Position numbers and translations under genes: made by a program. Below the pieces are notes generated by a model. That model had not been told where the DNA came from and made no database searches. It was given only the letters and a program-made list of their open reading frames with translations. From Oxalobacteraceae bacterium (GTDB lineage: Bacteria > Pseudomonadota > Gammaproteobacteria > Burkholderiales > Burkholderiaceae_D): DNA of 64,000 nt. The DNA lies in NCBI GenBank assembly GCA_023259175.1, contig JAHFQV010000002.1, forward strand, positions 30,972 through 94,971, in the 5' to 3' direction. Within the stretch, counting starts at the first letter, position 1; each line of letters opens with the position of its first letter. Of the stretch, positions 63,661 to 64,000 are shown in pieces.

Positions 63661-64000
63661 GATTTGAAGATAAATTCTTTTTGGAAGCAATAATTCTTTA
63701 TCTGCGTTGAAGCTTGTCGCATGTAAAGTGAGGCGGCGAACCAAAGTATCGGTTTGCCACCCTCATTGCAGCAGATTTTTCCTTACACCTTTCAATAGCG
63801 CCAGATCCTCCCGAGCACGACCTCGACACACGCAAAGTGAGCAGACGATTTATTCACCTGCAAAACTTTCGAATTGACTTATCGCCTTTCCCCCAAAAAC
63901 GCAAGCGTTTTGCGCACACACTCCACACTACTCTTTCGACACCTACCCAGAATCCTCAACTTCGTTTATTCTCACGTTGCACTAGAAATGTGTTCACACT
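63661..64000. other. 3'-end intergenic region with a strong hairpin
   Basis: 340 bases without a credible gene. A long imperfect hairpin (GTGAGGCGGCGAACC...GGTTTGCCACCCTCAT, 63728-63766) could terminate the small-gene transcript, with a T-run about 15 bases later. The rest shows nothing I can name. Confidence 0.45.
63728..63766 (+). terminator. Probable terminator hairpin after the cysteine-rich genes
   Basis: A stem of about 15 bp with one bulge and two G-T pairs, loop AAAGTATC, lies 68 nt after the second small gene. ATTTTTCC follows about 10 nt past the stem. Confidence 0.45.

Overview
The window looks like a chromosomal piece of a moderate-GC betaproteobacterium. The best guess is Burkholderiales/Oxalobacteraceae, perhaps an Undibacterium-like organism. 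This rests on the style of the housekeeping proteins and on a cob/btu cluster led by a cobalamin riboswitch; no rRNA or tRNA is present to confirm it. I see no prophage, CRISPR array or intact insertion sequence.

Layout. (1) 1-5.5 kb: housekeeping genes, with tkt, a GNAT acetyltransferase, gapA and a signal peptidase I on the minus strand and rsmE divergent from tkt. (2) 5.6-7.1 kb: a lipoprotein combining a DUF4214 region with a cyclophilin domain. (3) 7.4-35.8 kb: a type VI secretion (T6SS) island, all on the plus strand. A sigma-54 activator and a small unknown gene are followed by a -24/-12 promoter near 9.14 kb. The structural genes come next: a fused TssB-TssC sheath protein, Hcp, TssE, TssF, TssG, a VgrG with a long decapeptide-repeat tail, a DUF2169/pentapeptide protein, a second pentapeptide protein, DUF3540, a DUF4150 PAAR-like tip, TssJ, TssK, TssL, TssM and TssA. 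At the distal end lie three unusual genes: a Ser-rich basic protein, a 703-aa protein ending in a GNAT domain, and a protein with the HxE...PCxxC signature of nucleic-acid/nucleotide deaminases, which is a candidate effector. No ClpV/TssH and no Fha/PpkA-type regulators are in the window. (4) 35.8-36.6 kb: a small unknown gene, a 70-bp MITE-like element with terminal inverted repeats and a 5-bp target duplication, and a DUF6150 gene.

(5) 36.6-48.7 kb: the cobalamin region, all minus strand. An ABC importer (double permease, then ATPase) abuts cobT, cobS and cobC. A cobalamin riboswitch follows, and then cobO, cobB, cobU, cbiB, cobD, btuF and a second BtuF-like protein, mostly joined by 4-nt stop/start overlaps. 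These genes cover corrinoid adenosylation, a,c-diamidation and nucleotide-loop assembly; ring synthesis genes, cobQ and btuBCD are not here. (6) 48.7-64 kb: a DUF5916 outer-membrane protein, a TetR regulator with a palindromic operator in front of a divergent metallo-hydrolase, a small membrane protein behind a near-perfect sigma-54 promoter, an amino-acid-type binding protein, a glycosyltransferase, rmuC, a truncated haemoglobin, an FtsX-type permease, a Cys/Met-metabolism PLP enzyme, a membrane-anchored glutaredoxin, and two tandem small secreted proteins with a symmetric six-cysteine pattern.

The most interesting material is the T6SS island (fused sheath subunits, decad-repeat spike, sigma-54 control, deaminase-like cargo module) and the paired six-cysteine secreted peptides. 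All assignments come from reading motifs; no database search was possible.
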